64,000 nt of DNA. Source: JANRJY01 sp033763735. Lineage in GTDB: Bacteria; Bacteroidota; Bacteroidia; Cytophagales; UBA9547. Every line of letters starts with the position of its first letter. The stretch's first letter is position 1. The stretch covers positions 112,299 through 176,298 of the forward strand of contig JANRJY010000026.1 in assembly GCA_033763735.1 (NCBI GenBank), in the 5' to 3' direction. Below the pieces are notes generated by a model that was not told the origin of the DNA, made no database searches, and saw only the letters and a list, made by a program, of their open reading frames with translations. A program made the translations under genes and the position numbers. Below, piece after piece: positions 16,732-26,511 of the stretch.

Positions 16732-16763
16732 GATATGAATGTTCGAAATGATAATTAAATTTA

Positions 16764-18743
16764 TTATTTATATGAACGTTGACTTGGTTTTACAAATTCA
16801 TAGTTCAATGCATCTTTGTGTAATTCTTGAGGTTGATTTTCACCTTTGTACTCCCAAGCAGACACATACATATAATTCTGGTCGTCTCTAAGTGCCTCAC
16901 CTTCCGGTGTTTGAAATTCTTCTCTAAAATGTCCGCCACACGATTCGTTTCTGCTCAGTGCATCACGCATCATGAGTTCACCAAGTTCTATAAAATCAGC
17001 CAATCTGCCTGCTTTTTCAAGGTTTTGGTTCAATTCTTCGTTTTTACCGGGCACTTTTACATTTTTCCAAAACTCTGCTTTTAATGCTTGAATTTTAGTG
17101 ATTCCTTCTTCAAGTCCTTTAGAATTGCGACCCATGCCACAATGATCCCACATTATTAATCCTAATTCACGTTGTAACTCGTGAATAGTAGCTTTACCAT
17201 TAATTGAGAGCAATTTATTAATACCTTCTTTCACTTCTTTTTCAGCTTGCAAAAATTCAGGAGCATCATTTGGAATAGGCTTACGTTCCACACCTGCCAA
17301 GTAATCGCCAATTGTATACGGAATTACAAAATATCCATCTGCCAAACCCTGCATTAAAGCACTTGCACCCAATCGGTTAGCTCCATGATCGGAGAAATTG
17401 GCTTCACCCAATGCAAACAAACCAGGAATGGTTGTCATGAGGTTATAATCAACCCAAAGTCCACCCATAGTATAGTGAACTGCTGGGTAAATTCGCATAG
17501 GCACTTTGTAAGGATTTTCGCCCGTAATTTGGGTATACATATCAAACAAGTTGCCATATTTTTCTTTGACAACTTCCGCACCTAATTCATATATTTTATC
17601 GGCTGAAGCATTAGTCAAGCCTAATTTATTTGCCTCAATTTTACCATATCGATTAATTGCATCGGCATAATCCAAGTATACTGCTAATTTAGATGCTCCA
17701 ACACCATATCCTGCGTCACATCTTTCTTTGGCCGCCCTTGAGGCAATATCGCGAGGAACTAAATTTCCAAATGCAGGGTATCTGCGTTCCAAATAATAAT
17801 CTCTTTCATCTTCCGGAATTTCATTAGCAGGGCGATTGTCGCCTTGTTTTTTGGGAGCCCATATTCTACCATCGTTTCTTAATGACTCTGACATTAAAGT
17901 CAATTTCGACTGATGATCCCCTGATACAGGTATACAAGTTGGGTGAATTTGAGTGTAGCAAGGATTTCCAAAAAATGCACCTTTTTTGTGTGCCCTCCAA
18001 ATTGCTGATGTATTTGAACCTCTGGCATAAGTAGTTAAGTAAAAAACATTTCCATAACCTCCAGTACAAAGCAATACAGCATGAGCGCTGTGTCTTTCTA
18101 TTTCACCTGTAACCATATCACGCACAATCACTCCCCTTGCCTGTCCATCAATTTGTACAATATCAAGCACTTCGTGACGAGTATAAGATTTAATACCACC
18201 AGCATTGATCATTTTATTCATAGCACTGTATGCACCTAATAAAAGTTGTTGCCCTGTTTGACCTTTTGCATAAAAAGTTCTGGAAACTTGTGCGCCACCA
18301 AATGAACGATTGTCTAACAAACCGCCATATTCACGGGCAAAAGGCACCCCTTGAGCAACACATTGGTCAATAATATTTACTGATACTTCTGCTAAACGAT
18401 AAACATTTGCTTCTCTTGCTCTATAATCACCGCCTTTTATTGTGTCATAAAACAAACGATACACACTGTCACCATCATTTCTATAATTTTTTGCTGCATT
18501 TATACCTCCTTGAGCAGCAATTGAGTGCGCTCTGCGTGGGCTATCTTGAAAACAAAAAGTTTTTACATTATAACCTAGTTCAGCGAGTGAGGCAGCTGCA
18601 GAAGCTCCAGCCAAACCTGTACCTACGACAATAATATCATATTTTCTTTTGTTAGCAGGATTTACAAGTTTCATATTGAACTTATGACTTGTCCATTTGT
18701 CTTCTAAAGGTCCTGCAGGAATTTTTGAATTGAGTGTTGCCAT
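16764..18743 (-). CDS. sdhA: Succinate dehydrogenase/fumarate reductase flavoprotein subunit
   Basis: The protein has 659 residues from the ATG at 18743 (MATLNSKIPAGPL); the frame is also open to an ATG at 18752, but the later start fits the family better. The FAD motif is VVGTGLAGASAAASLAELG, the covalent-flavin region is HSIAAQGGINAAKNY, and HPTCIP and the GEANFSDHGANRLGASALM segment mark the active-site domain. It oxidises succinate to fumarate, or does the reverse in anaerobic conditions. It is encoded between sdhC and sdhB in one operon, facing the cytoplasm in the complex. Confidence 0.96.
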   Translation of the reverse strand: MATLNSKIPAGPLEDKWTSHKFNMKLVNPANKRKYDIIVVGTGLAGASAAASLAELGYNVKTFCFQDSPRRAHSIAAQGGINAAKNYRNDGDSVYRLFYDTIKGGDYRAREANVYRLAEVSVNIIDQCVAQGVPFAREYGGLLDNRSFGGAQVSRTFYAKGQTGQQLLLGAYSAMNKMINAGGIKSYTRHEVLDIVQIDGQARGVIVRDMVTGEIERHSAHAVLLCTGGYGNVFYLTTYARGSNTSAIWRAHKKGAFFGNPCYTQIHPTCIPVSGDHQSKLTLMSESLRNDGRIWAPKKQGDNRPANEIPEDERDYYLERRYPAFGNLVPRDIASRAAKERCDAGYGVGASKLAVYLDYADAINRYGKIEANKLGLTNASADKIYELGAEVVKEKYGNLFDMYTQITGENPYKVPMRIYPAVHYTMGGLWVDYNLMTTIPGLFALGEANFSDHGANRLGASALMQGLADGYFVIPYTIGDYLAGVERKPIPNDAPEFLQAEKEVKEGINKLLSINGKATIHELQRELGLIMWDHCGMGRNSKGLEEGITKIQALKAEFWKNVKVPGKNEELNQNLEKAGRLADFIELGELMMRDALSRNESCGGHFREEFQTPEGEALRDDQNYMYVSAWEYKGENQPQELHKDALNYEFVKPSQRSYK

Positions 18744-18764
18744 GCTACACAAAAATTATTTACG

Positions 18765-19430
18765 TTATTGAATGATTTTGAAATACATAACTATAGGCAT
18801 TAAAGCGAATAGAGTTGGTACCACAATTGAAAATGCTTTACCAGTAAACTTAATTAATGGAGAATATTTTGCATGATTAAATCCTAAACTTTGAAATGCC
18901 GATTGAAAACCGTGCAATAGATGATATCCTAAAGAAAACTGTGCTAGCACATATACAACAACAACTAATGGATTTTCGAAAACTTCTTTCATTTCATCAA
19001 ATAAAGTTTCTTCTCCACTAGTTATATGATCGGTAAACCGGCTTACTACCCAAAAATGTTTTAAATGAATGATTAAAAAAATCAATAAAAGTGTTCCTAA
19101 CAAAGCCATTGACCTAGAATACCAAGTACTTTGATTTTTAATCACAGAGTATGCAATTGGTCGCGCTTTTTTATTTTCAAAATACAACATTAAAGTCTGT
19201 ACAATATGCGTTATTAATCCTAAAAACAACACAATTTCCATTGTTCTAATAATCCAGTTGGTACCCATAAATTCAGCTCCCATGTTAAATAAGTAGCCAC
19301 CGTCATTAAAGAAAATCAAAGAGTTGATACCGCAATGCACCACCAAAAAAGAGCATAAAAATAATCCGGTAATACCTACTACGTATTTTTTACCAAGTGA
19401 ACTTGTAAATGCTGAACTAGCCCAGGACAT
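18765..19430 (-). CDS. sdhC: Succinate dehydrogenase cytochrome b558 subunit
   Basis: The 221-residue protein is hydrophobic, with five predicted membrane helices and well-placed histidines (for example VVHCGIN, LITHIVQ, IIHLKHFW and GYHLLHGFQSAF) that would bind two haems b. This is the single-chain cytochrome type that does not need SdhD. It anchors the complex and exchanges electrons with menaquinone. It is the first gene of the sdhCAB operon, with a promoter candidate 53-84 bp upstream. Confidence 0.94.
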   Translation of the reverse strand: MSWASSAFTSSLGKKYVVGITGLFLCSFLVVHCGINSLIFFNDGGYLFNMGAEFMGTNWIIRTMEIVLFLGLITHIVQTLMLYFENKKARPIAYSVIKNQSTWYSRSMALLGTLLLIFLIIHLKHFWVVSRFTDHITSGEETLFDEMKEVFENPLVVVVYVLAQFSLGYHLLHGFQSAFQSLGFNHAKYSPLIKFTGKAFSIVVPTLFALMPIVMYFKIIQ

Positions 19431-19482
19431 ATTATATAATTTAGATTATCAGGTTAATTTAATACAATCAATTCAAACCTTC

Positions 19483-19514
19483 CAAAATTATATGCATTGC
19501 ATGTATTATTCAAT
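19483..19514 (-). promoter_or_regulatory. Candidate sdhCAB promoter
   Basis: On the minus strand, ATTG (19514-19511, three of four matches to TTTG) is followed after 20 bp by TAATTTTG (19490-19483), an exact TAnnTTTG -7 box. The spacing is the one usual for Bacteroidota. It lies about 53 bp upstream of the sdhC start. Confidence 0.5.
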
Positions 19515-19550
19515 GAAATAGAATAGTTTAAATCCAATCTAAATAACAGA

Positions 19551-20834
19551 TTATGCAAGAATTTGTTTCCGATTTGCGTCTAAATTTAGAAAAATAAATA
19601 ACAAAAATGTAAATGATAGTAGTGAAGAGCCCCCATAGCTAAAAAAAGGCAACGGAATACCTATAACTGGAAACAAGCCTATTGTCATTCCAATATTAAC
19701 TGAGAAATGAAAAAACAGGATGGATGCTACACAATATCCGTAAATTCGAGCAAATTTTGAACGCTGTCTTTCAGCAAGCATAATAATACGAAAAATGAGT
19801 CCCACAAATGTTAAAATTAAAACAAAACTACCCAACCAACCCCATTCTTCGCCAATAGTGCAAAAAATGAAATCAGTATGCTGCTCAGGTACAAAGTCGA
19901 ATTTGGTTTGAGTCCCTTCTAAAAATCCTTTTCCTAAAAACCCTCCTGAACCAATTGCAATTTTTGATTGTGTCACATTCCATCCAAATCCTAATGGATC
20001 TGCATCCGGATTAATAAGTGCTTTAATCCTGTTTTGTTGATGTGGTTGCAAGACATTAGAAACAATAAAACTTACGGAATAAATAAATCCTGATACAAAT
20101 CCATAAATAAGTAAAACTCCAAATACATTGCTGACTTTTCTGCGCAAGTCTTTGAAAAATATAATTAAGAATATTGTAATAACTCCAAAAACCGCAATTA
20201 AAATCAACTTATCGACCATCAATGATAGAATAAATAAAAATGCACAACTAATACCCAAAATCAAAGGAGCAGGATTCATCCCTTCTCTGAATAGTACAAT
20301 GATAAAGGCACTAAATACCATAGTGGACCCCGTATCATTTTGTAAAAGAATTAAAATAGCTGGAATCGCAAATATGATTCCTGCACGAATCAAATCACGT
20401 ATATTATCCATTTTTATATTTGATTTGGACAAATAAAAAGACAGCGCAAGAGAAGTTGCAAACTTTGCAAATTCAGATGGCTGTAATGAAAAACTACCAA
20501 TTTCAATCCATGAGCGAGAGCCGGCAACTACTTTTCCAAAAAGTAATACCACAATGAGAACAAACATGACAAATACATAAATAAAATTGGCAAAAGACTC
20601 AAAAAATCGGTGATCAATTAACATTATAAATGCAGCTAAGCACAAAGCCACCATAATCCACATCAATTGTTTACCACTATTGATTGAAAAGTCAAATATA
20701 CTTTGCTCTAATTCAGGGTCGTAAACGGCAGCAAAAATATTGAGCCATCCCCAAGTCACTAAAAGTAAATAAATTATCAAAGTCAGCCAATCAATGTCAG
20801 CGTTTGTCCTTTGGTTTAGGCTTCGCAGGGTCAC
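19551..20834 (-). CDS. rodA: Rod-shape-determining peptidoglycan glycosyltransferase RodA
   Basis: The 427-residue protein has about ten membrane helices and SEDS-family landmarks: GSRSWIEIGSFSLQPSEFAK (the conserved R-W-I-...-QPSE motif), LQNDTGSTMVFSAF (the catalytic Asp region), and VIGIPLPFFSYGGSSLLS near the C-terminus. It polymerises glycan strands for lateral wall growth together with PBP2. Its start (ATG 20834) lies 38 bp inside the end of mrdA, so the pair is translationally coupled. It is the last gene of the leftward grpE-dnaJ-ispE-mrdA-rodA series. Confidence 0.95.
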   Translation of the reverse strand: MTLRSLNQRTNADIDWLTLIIYLLLVTWGWLNIFAAVYDPELEQSIFDFSINSGKQLMWIMVALCLAAFIMLIDHRFFESFANFIYVFVMFVLIVVLLFGKVVAGSRSWIEIGSFSLQPSEFAKFATSLALSFYLSKSNIKMDNIRDLIRAGIIFAIPAILILLQNDTGSTMVFSAFIIVLFREGMNPAPLILGISCAFLFILSLMVDKLILIAVFGVITIFLIIFFKDLRRKVSNVFGVLLIYGFVSGFIYSVSFIVSNVLQPHQQNRIKALINPDADPLGFGWNVTQSKIAIGSGGFLGKGFLEGTQTKFDFVPEQHTDFIFCTIGEEWGWLGSFVLILTFVGLIFRIIMLAERQRSKFARIYGYCVASILFFHFSVNIGMTIGLFPVIGIPLPFFSYGGSSLLSFTFLLFIFLNLDANRKQILA

Positions 20835-22635
20835 GGATAAAATCTCGATTTAAGATATAATTTTCAATCCAATTTTTTTCGACTTGCTTGTCCATATATT
20901 TTGCAAATATCAATCCTGCCATAGGCGCAGCCCATTCTGCTCCAAATCCTGAATTTTCAATAATAACGGCTACGGCAATTTGAGGATTTTCTTTAGGTGC
21001 AAAACCAATAAAAACAGAATGATCGGCACCATGTGGATTCTCTACTGTACCTGTTTTCCCGCATGCCTCATAGTCTTTAGAGCGTGCTAAAAAGCCTGTC
21101 CCTGCTCTTACAACCAATCCCATTCCATTGACAATAGCATTATAATACTTACGGTCAAATCCTGTTTCATGCTTTACCAAATATTCAGGTTTAACTTTAT
21201 CATTATCCCCAATTTTTTTTACTAAATGAGGCGCATAATAAAACCCACGATTGGCAAATATACAAGCAATATTAGCCATTTGAATGGGTGTTGTACTTAC
21301 TTCACCTTGACCAATACCCAAGGAGTAAATGGTACTGAATTGCCAACGGTTTTCACCATATATTTTGTTGTAATAATTGCTAGAGGGCAAAATACCCTTT
21401 TTTTCATTTGGCAAGTCTATTCCCGTTTTAGCACCAATACCGAATAGCATTGCTTGGGTTCTCCAGTCATCATAGCACAACCGAGCATCTACAAATGCAT
21501 TTTTTGATAGTCCTTGGCTTAATATTTTACGATACACCTGCCAATAATAAGGGTTGCATGAAAATTGAATAGAAGTTGTAAAATTAGCTGAAGTGTGTTT
21601 CCCATGACAAGGTATGATGTTTCTATTGCAAGGAAATATTGTATTCGTATCAATTAATTTACGTTTCAAAGCATATAAACCATTTATTGTTTTAAACACC
21701 GAACCCGGAGGATATTGCGCCATTAGCGCTCTGTTGAACAATGGTTTTAATGAATCTCTAACAAGAGCATTGTAATTTTGCGAAAAGTTTTCACCTGTTA
21801 ATGAATTGGGATCATAATAAGGGGAAGACACAAATGCAAGTACCTCACCGGTGGAAGGTTGTATTGCTACAATACTGCCTATTTTATTCTTAATTAAACG
21901 TTCACAGTATTTCTGCAAATTAAGATCTAAGGTTGTAATAATGTCATTCCCCGGAAATGAAGCTGTATCATAAAGTCCATTTTTAAATTTACCTTTTTCA
22001 ACGCCTCTTACATTTACCATTACATATTTAACGCCCCGCTTTCCTCTAAGTTCTTTTTCATAATAGGCTTCAATTCCGCTAATACCTATATAATCACCTG
22101 AACGATAATTATCTTTACCTACCATTTCTATTTTCTCCTTACTTATTTCACCTATATAACCCAGCGCATTAGCTGCCACTGATTCAGGATAATTTCTTAC
22201 GGTACGTGCTTGAATATAAAAACCAGGAAAATCTGACAATAAATCTTGAATCCTTGCAAATTTTAATTCTGACATTTGATCAAAAAAAATAGATGGTTTG
22301 ACTGAAGAATATTTTCTGGCTGCTTTTAATCTGGTTTCGAATTCTTCCATCGAAATTCCTAAAAGCGTACAGAACCTACCTAAATCTCCCTGAATTTTTA
22401 GCTTTTTTGGTATCACCATCAAATCATACACTCCTGTATTGGCAACTAATAAATGTTGATTTCTATCCTTAATAACTCCTCTATAAGGATATTCAATAAT
22501 ACGCTGAATTACATTATTGGCAGCTTCTTCTTCATAGGATTTGTCAATTACTTGAATGATAAAAAGTTTGATCAAAAATACTAAACCAACAAACATTACC
22601 AAGAATTGAATAATGATGACGCGGTTCTGGTTCAA
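20797..22635 (-). CDS. mrdA: Penicillin-binding protein 2 (peptidoglycan transpeptidase)
   Basis: The 612-residue protein has one N-terminal membrane helix (VIIIQFLVMFVGLVFLIKLF), a PBP dimerisation domain, and a transpeptidase domain with the three active-site motifs: YPPGSVFKT (SxxK), SCNPYY (SxN) and CGKTGTVENP (KTG). The IGEISKEKIEM and GISGIEAYYEKELRGKRG segments are typical of PBP2. It cross-links the glycan made by RodA during cell elongation. The C-terminus is basic and overlaps the rodA start by 38 bp. mreB/C/D, often found with this pair, are not adjacent. Confidence 0.95.
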   Translation of the reverse strand: MNQNRVIIIQFLVMFVGLVFLIKLFIIQVIDKSYEEEAANNVIQRIIEYPYRGVIKDRNQHLLVANTGVYDLMVIPKKLKIQGDLGRFCTLLGISMEEFETRLKAARKYSSVKPSIFFDQMSELKFARIQDLLSDFPGFYIQARTVRNYPESVAANALGYIGEISKEKIEMVGKDNYRSGDYIGISGIEAYYEKELRGKRGVKYVMVNVRGVEKGKFKNGLYDTASFPGNDIITTLDLNLQKYCERLIKNKIGSIVAIQPSTGEVLAFVSSPYYDPNSLTGENFSQNYNALVRDSLKPLFNRALMAQYPPGSVFKTINGLYALKRKLIDTNTIFPCNRNIIPCHGKHTSANFTTSIQFSCNPYYWQVYRKILSQGLSKNAFVDARLCYDDWRTQAMLFGIGAKTGIDLPNEKKGILPSSNYYNKIYGENRWQFSTIYSLGIGQGEVSTTPIQMANIACIFANRGFYYAPHLVKKIGDNDKVKPEYLVKHETGFDRKYYNAIVNGMGLVVRAGTGFLARSKDYEACGKTGTVENPHGADHSVFIGFAPKENPQIAVAVIIENSGFGAEWAAPMAGLIFAKYMDKQVEKNWIENYILNRDFIRDPAKPKPKDKR

Positions 22636-22711
22636 AGTGTAGAGTGGGTATTAAATCAATAACAAAAGTACGATAATTCAATTGAATATCAACAGTAGAC
22701 GCATGCTTGAT

Positions 22712-23527
22712 TTAAAATGTTATTTGTTCTTTCCAAACCAAGTAATTGTCACTTATAAAATCATCAATATTAGGTTCAAATTCAAAGACGCCAAACATTG
22801 TTGACCCCGAACCTGACATACTCGCATAAATGGCTCCTTTTTTATATAGTTCATTTTTTATGTTCTGCAATACTGGATATTTCAGAAGTATAGTTTTCTC
22901 AAAATCATTCTGAATCAAATTTCTCCATTCTGAAATTGGTTGCAATATATTTAAACTCAAATTGTAAGAATTCCCTCTAGGTTCACAGCCTTTATATGCT
23001 TCAGGAGTAGAAATGTGAAAATTTGGATAAATCAAAGTCAAATACTTTTTTCCTACATTTACTGACAAGTCGGAAAAATCATCTCCTTTTCCAGTAGCAA
23101 ATTGTAGTTTGTTCTTTACAAAAAATGCGCAATCACTTCCCATAGTACTTGCATATTCAATAAGTTGTGGTTCTTTAATGCCCAATTCAAACATTTGATT
23201 TAAACCTTTCAAAACAAAAGCTGCATTTGAAGACCCACCTCCTAAGCCGGCACCTATTGGAACTATTTTATGCAAATGAATTTTAACAGGTGGAATTTTG
23301 TAATTTCTTGCAATAATATAGTATGCCTTGAGGCATAAGTTTTCATTAGTATTCCCCGGAATTGGGATCCCAGTTGTGCTAAAAATTAGTTTATCAGAAG
23401 GAATAATTTCCAGTATATCAGACCATCCGATGGGTGCAAAACAAGTTTCAATATTATGATAACCATCCTCTCTTTTGTTAATTATATTGAGCCCAATATT
23501 TATTTTAGAATTTGAAAACAGTATCAT
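22712..23527 (-). CDS. ispE: 4-diphosphocytidyl-2-C-methyl-D-erythritol kinase
   Basis: The protein has 271 residues from the ATG at 23527 (MILFSNSKINIGLNI), which fits the family start; an in-frame ATG at 23542 adds five residues. The GHMP kinase ATP loop is PIGAGLGGGSSNAAFVL, and the C-terminal motif is ASMSGSGSTMFGVF. The SKINIGLNI motif carries the substrate Lys. It phosphorylates CDP-ME in the non-mevalonate isoprenoid pathway. It is preceded by a palindromic element that separates it from dnaJ and followed by mrdA after 76 bp. Confidence 0.95.
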   Translation of the reverse strand: MILFSNSKINIGLNIINKREDGYHNIETCFAPIGWSDILEIIPSDKLIFSTTGIPIPGNTNENLCLKAYYIIARNYKIPPVKIHLHKIVPIGAGLGGGSSNAAFVLKGLNQMFELGIKEPQLIEYASTMGSDCAFFVKNKLQFATGKGDDFSDLSVNVGKKYLTLIYPNFHISTPEAYKGCEPRGNSYNLSLNILQPISEWRNLIQNDFEKTILLKYPVLQNIKNELYKKGAIYASMSGSGSTMFGVFEFEPNIDDFISDNYLVWKEQITF

Positions 23528-23549
23528 TATTGTACTTGTCAATTATAAA

Positions 23550-23609
23550 ACCATAGAGGACACTAAGCTTTCTAGGATTTATCTCTGTGTCTCTTAATAC
23601 CTCTATGGT
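23550..23609. repeat. 60-bp inverted-repeat element between dnaJ and ispE
   Basis: The arms ACCATAGAGG (23550-23559) and CCTCTATGGT (23600-23609) are perfectly complementary, with a 40-bp centre containing CTCTGTGTCTC. The wording resembles dispersed 'CTCTGTGT...CTCTGTGG' palindromes seen in many environmental genomes. It lies 9 bp from the dnaJ stop and would form a hairpin in the transcript, perhaps affecting mRNA processing or expression of ispE. Confidence 0.6.
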
Positions 23610-23618
23610 AATATTATA

Positions 23619-24764
23619 TTAATTAAAAAACTCCTTCATTCTTTCAAAGAAAGACTTGTCGTTTTTACTAGGATTGGGCAGGAAATTAGGAGAAGTTCTT
23701 AATTTTTCCAAAATAGTTCTTTCCTCATTAGATAATACTTTAGGTGTCCAAATGTTAACGTAAATCAATTGATCACCTCTTCCATATCCATTCACGTCCC
23801 TTACCCCTTTGTCTTTAAGCCTTAATATTTTACCACTTTGTGTGCCTGGTTCAATTTTTATCTTCACTTTACCATCAATAGTTGGCACTTCGATGGCAGG
23901 ATTTCCAAGAGCTGCATCTGCAAAACTGATATGCAAATCGTAAATAATGTTATTCCCGTCTCTTTTTAAAAGTTCATTTTCCTCTTCTTCAATTACAATT
24001 AACAAATCACCTGGAATACCTCCTCTTTGTGGCACATTGCCTTTGTTTGCCATTGAGAGTTGCATACCTTCAGCAACACCTGCTGGTATTTTAATTGCAA
24101 TTACCTCTTCTTCAAGCGTTCGTCCTTCTCCTCCACAAGTTTCGCATCTTTGAGTTACCATTTTACCTTCTCCATTGCAAGTTGGGCAAGTACTAGTTGT
24201 CATCATTTGACCTAACATGGTATTAGCAACTCTTCGAACTTGTCCAGTGCCCCCGCAGGTGCCGCAATTTTGTAATGAAACACCATTTTTAGAACCATTT
24301 CCACCACACGATTTACAGGCTACATATCTTTTTACTTTAATTTTTTTCTCTACACCACTGGTAACTTCTTCTAGATTAAGCTTTAATTTTATTCTTAAAT
24401 CTGAACCTTTGCGTTGACGAGTGCCTCCTCTTCCGCCTCCAAAAAAACTCCCAAATGGACTTTCATCCCCGAAAATATCTCCAAAATGTGAAAAAATATC
24501 CTCCATATTATTAAATCCTCCTCCATTACCTGATGCGCCTCCGACACCTGCATGTCCAAACTGATCGTATTTAGCTTTTTTATTTGGATCGCTCAACACA
24601 TCATAGGCTTCTGCTGCCTCTTTAAATTTTTCTTCTGCAGCTTTATCACCCGGATTTTTGTCTGGGTGATATTGAATTGCCATCTTTCGATATGCCTTTT
24701 TTATATCATCAGCTGAAGAGCTTTTGGTCACTCCTAATACATCATAATAATCTCTCTTTGCCAT
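23619..24764 (-). CDS. dnaJ: Chaperone DnaJ
   Basis: The 381-residue protein is a complete class-A DnaJ: a J domain with His-Pro-Asp at 33-35, a Gly/Phe-rich linker (GGGFNNMEDIFSHFGDIFGD and GGGRGG), four zinc-finger repeats (CKSCGGNG, CGTCGGTG, CPTCNGEG, CETCGGEG), and a C-terminal substrate-binding domain. It delivers unfolded clients to DnaK and stimulates its ATPase. It is encoded 38 bp after grpE; dnaK is not in this window. Confidence 0.97.
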   Translation of the reverse strand: MAKRDYYDVLGVTKSSSADDIKKAYRKMAIQYHPDKNPGDKAAEEKFKEAAEAYDVLSDPNKKAKYDQFGHAGVGGASGNGGGFNNMEDIFSHFGDIFGDESPFGSFFGGGRGGTRQRKGSDLRIKLKLNLEEVTSGVEKKIKVKRYVACKSCGGNGSKNGVSLQNCGTCGGTGQVRRVANTMLGQMMTTSTCPTCNGEGKMVTQRCETCGGEGRTLEEEVIAIKIPAGVAEGMQLSMANKGNVPQRGGIPGDLLIVIEEEENELLKRDGNNIIYDLHISFADAALGNPAIEVPTIDGKVKIKIEPGTQSGKILRLKDKGVRDVNGYGRGDQLIYVNIWTPKVLSNEERTILEKLRTSPNFLPNPSKNDKSFFERMKEFFN

Positions 24765-24802
24765 TTTAATATAATATGCTTTCTAATTTTAATCTTTTTC
24801 AA

Positions 24803-25357
24803 TTAATTGCCAATAACCACTTTCGCAACTCTAATCAGTTTTTCATGCAAATAGTAACCTTTTTCAATTTCATCAACCACTTTGCCTTTTAAAGATTCTT
24901 CTGGTGCAGGAATTTGCGTTATGGCTTCATGCAAATCAGGATTAAAAGGAACACCCTTGCTCTCAAGTGGTTTTAATCCTTTGGTTTCTAAGGTTTTTTT
25001 AAATTTATTGAAGATCAAATCAAGTCCTTCTATTAATGCTTTTTTATCTTCGGCTGCATCAATGGATATTTTTGCCCTATCCATATCATCAATTATTGGC
25101 AATAAGGCCAACATCAGTTGTTCATTTGCAGTGGCAATCAATTCTATTTTTTCTTTGGATGTTCTTCTTCTGAAATTTTCAAAATCAGCATATAATCTTA
25201 AATATTTATCTTTTGACTCCAGTAAAGCGGCCTCCAACTGTGTAGTAGAATCTATCTCAGAGGGTTCATTATCCGGTTCTTTTTCAGAGGTTTGTTGACT
25301 ATCAACATCAGCAACTGCTTCTTCTTCAGTGTTTTTAGTGTTTTCCTGAGTATTCAT
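24803..25357 (-). CDS. grpE: Nucleotide exchange factor GrpE
   Basis: The 184-residue protein has an acidic, disordered N-terminus (about 45 residues), a long coiled coil with YLRLYADFENFRRRTSKEK, and the C-terminal beta domain (KGLKPLESKGVPFNPDLHEAI). The end, LHEKLIRVAKVVIGN, matches the GrpE signature. It promotes ADP release from DnaK. It is the first gene of the grpE-dnaJ unit; I see no CIRCE element or sigma-32-type promoter in the 89-bp space upstream. Confidence 0.96.
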   Translation of the reverse strand: MNTQENTKNTEEEAVADVDSQQTSEKEPDNEPSEIDSTTQLEAALLESKDKYLRLYADFENFRRRTSKEKIELIATANEQLMLALLPIIDDMDRAKISIDAAEDKKALIEGLDLIFNKFKKTLETKGLKPLESKGVPFNPDLHEAITQIPAPEESLKGKVVDEIEKGYYLHEKLIRVAKVVIGN

Positions 25358-25446
25358 TGAAATATACTTTATTAGGTTTAATATCTTTCGTTAGTCGTAA
25401 AATATGCTACACAATAATATTGCCATTGATTATTGCTGTCATATTG

Positions 25447-26490
25447 TCATTTATGAAATTTAGCAATCATCGATTGAAAAATCTCTTTTGTTACTACCCA
25501 ATTCAACGGGAATTCGGCAATTACGTGCAAAATACTTAGAAAGAATAAACTAGCCAGACCAATTTTGTAATTATAATAATAAAGAGCGACTGAACCCACC
25601 CATATTATTGCAATGATTACCCAATTAGTAACCTTTGTATCGTGCCATTTAATAATTGTAGTTTTAGAAAACCAATTTAAATAGTGGTATGTATAAGCAA
25701 AAGCTATAAATGCCTGAATTTTGAGTCCCATTTTTGAGTTTAACAACATTGGTTTTGAAATATCACCGCCAAACAAATAATGATTTAACCATATATTTAA
25801 CTGGTTAAAATTACTTTGAATAAATGTATCTTTTACATAGCCGGAAGGTTTGTAAGCATAGGTATCAAAATCCATTATAAAAAAATAAACACTACATAAT
25901 ATATATACAATAATTGAAAGCCAAGCACTTGAACTTTTACTTTTGATTGCTCCGGCAACAACAAACAATCCAGTAAATAACCAAACATGAATAATTGTAG
26001 GCAAAAACAAGGAAAACAAAATTATAAATGGTTGGGAAAAATATTTATATAACAAAGTCCCAAAAACAATTAAAAATGCTGTTAAAATTATTCTTGCTAA
26101 TCCTTTTTGAGCCAAAACCAAAACACTGGCAAGGCCTAATAAAATATACAAATAGAAATTATTCGATTCTCCACAAAATTGAAGTACCAATTTTAAAAAA
26201 TCGTAAGCTCCTAAAAATTTTAAAAAAGGCGTATACAAAAAAATCACCAAGAAAGTTGAAAATGAAACTGCAATGAGGGCTGCTATAATCATTAAATAAT
26301 AAAAAAAAGGCTTTAGCGGAGGTACATAAAAAGCTCTTTTTTGCAACCAATTAATTTCTGTTAAATAATGCAAAGGCCCAAGAACTGCATATGAAAACAA
26401 AAAAGTCTCAAATGGTAAATTAACAGCCAGAATAGTAGCCGAAATCATAAACAATATATTCAAATAATTGACTGAACTTGTGTGAGTCAT
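25447..26490 (-). CDS. Polytopic membrane protein of unknown function with conserved-looking histidines
   Basis: The 347-residue protein has about ten hydrophobic segments. Histidines sit in or beside helices in suggestive motifs: GPLHYLTEINW (His41, Glu45), IIHVWLF, AYTYHYLNWFSK followed by WHD, and ILHVIAEFPLNW. Such His-rich membrane motifs could bind metal or haem, as in Brp/Blh-type carotenoid oxygenases or desaturase-like enzymes, but I cannot assign a family. It is divergent from recX, with 50 bp between starts, and points toward grpE, which lies in the same direction 89 bp further on. Confidence 0.55.
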   Translation of the reverse strand: MTHTSSVNYLNILFMISATILAVNLPFETFLFSYAVLGPLHYLTEINWLQKRAFYVPPLKPFFYYLMIIAALIAVSFSTFLVIFLYTPFLKFLGAYDFLKLVLQFCGESNNFYLYILLGLASVLVLAQKGLARIILTAFLIVFGTLLYKYFSQPFIILFSLFLPTIIHVWLFTGLFVVAGAIKSKSSSAWLSIIVYILCSVYFFIMDFDTYAYKPSGYVKDTFIQSNFNQLNIWLNHYLFGGDISKPMLLNSKMGLKIQAFIAFAYTYHYLNWFSKTTIIKWHDTKVTNWVIIAIIWVGSVALYYYNYKIGLASLFFLSILHVIAEFPLNWVVTKEIFQSMIAKFHK

Positions 26491-26511
26491 TTTTCCGATT
26501 TGACTACAATT

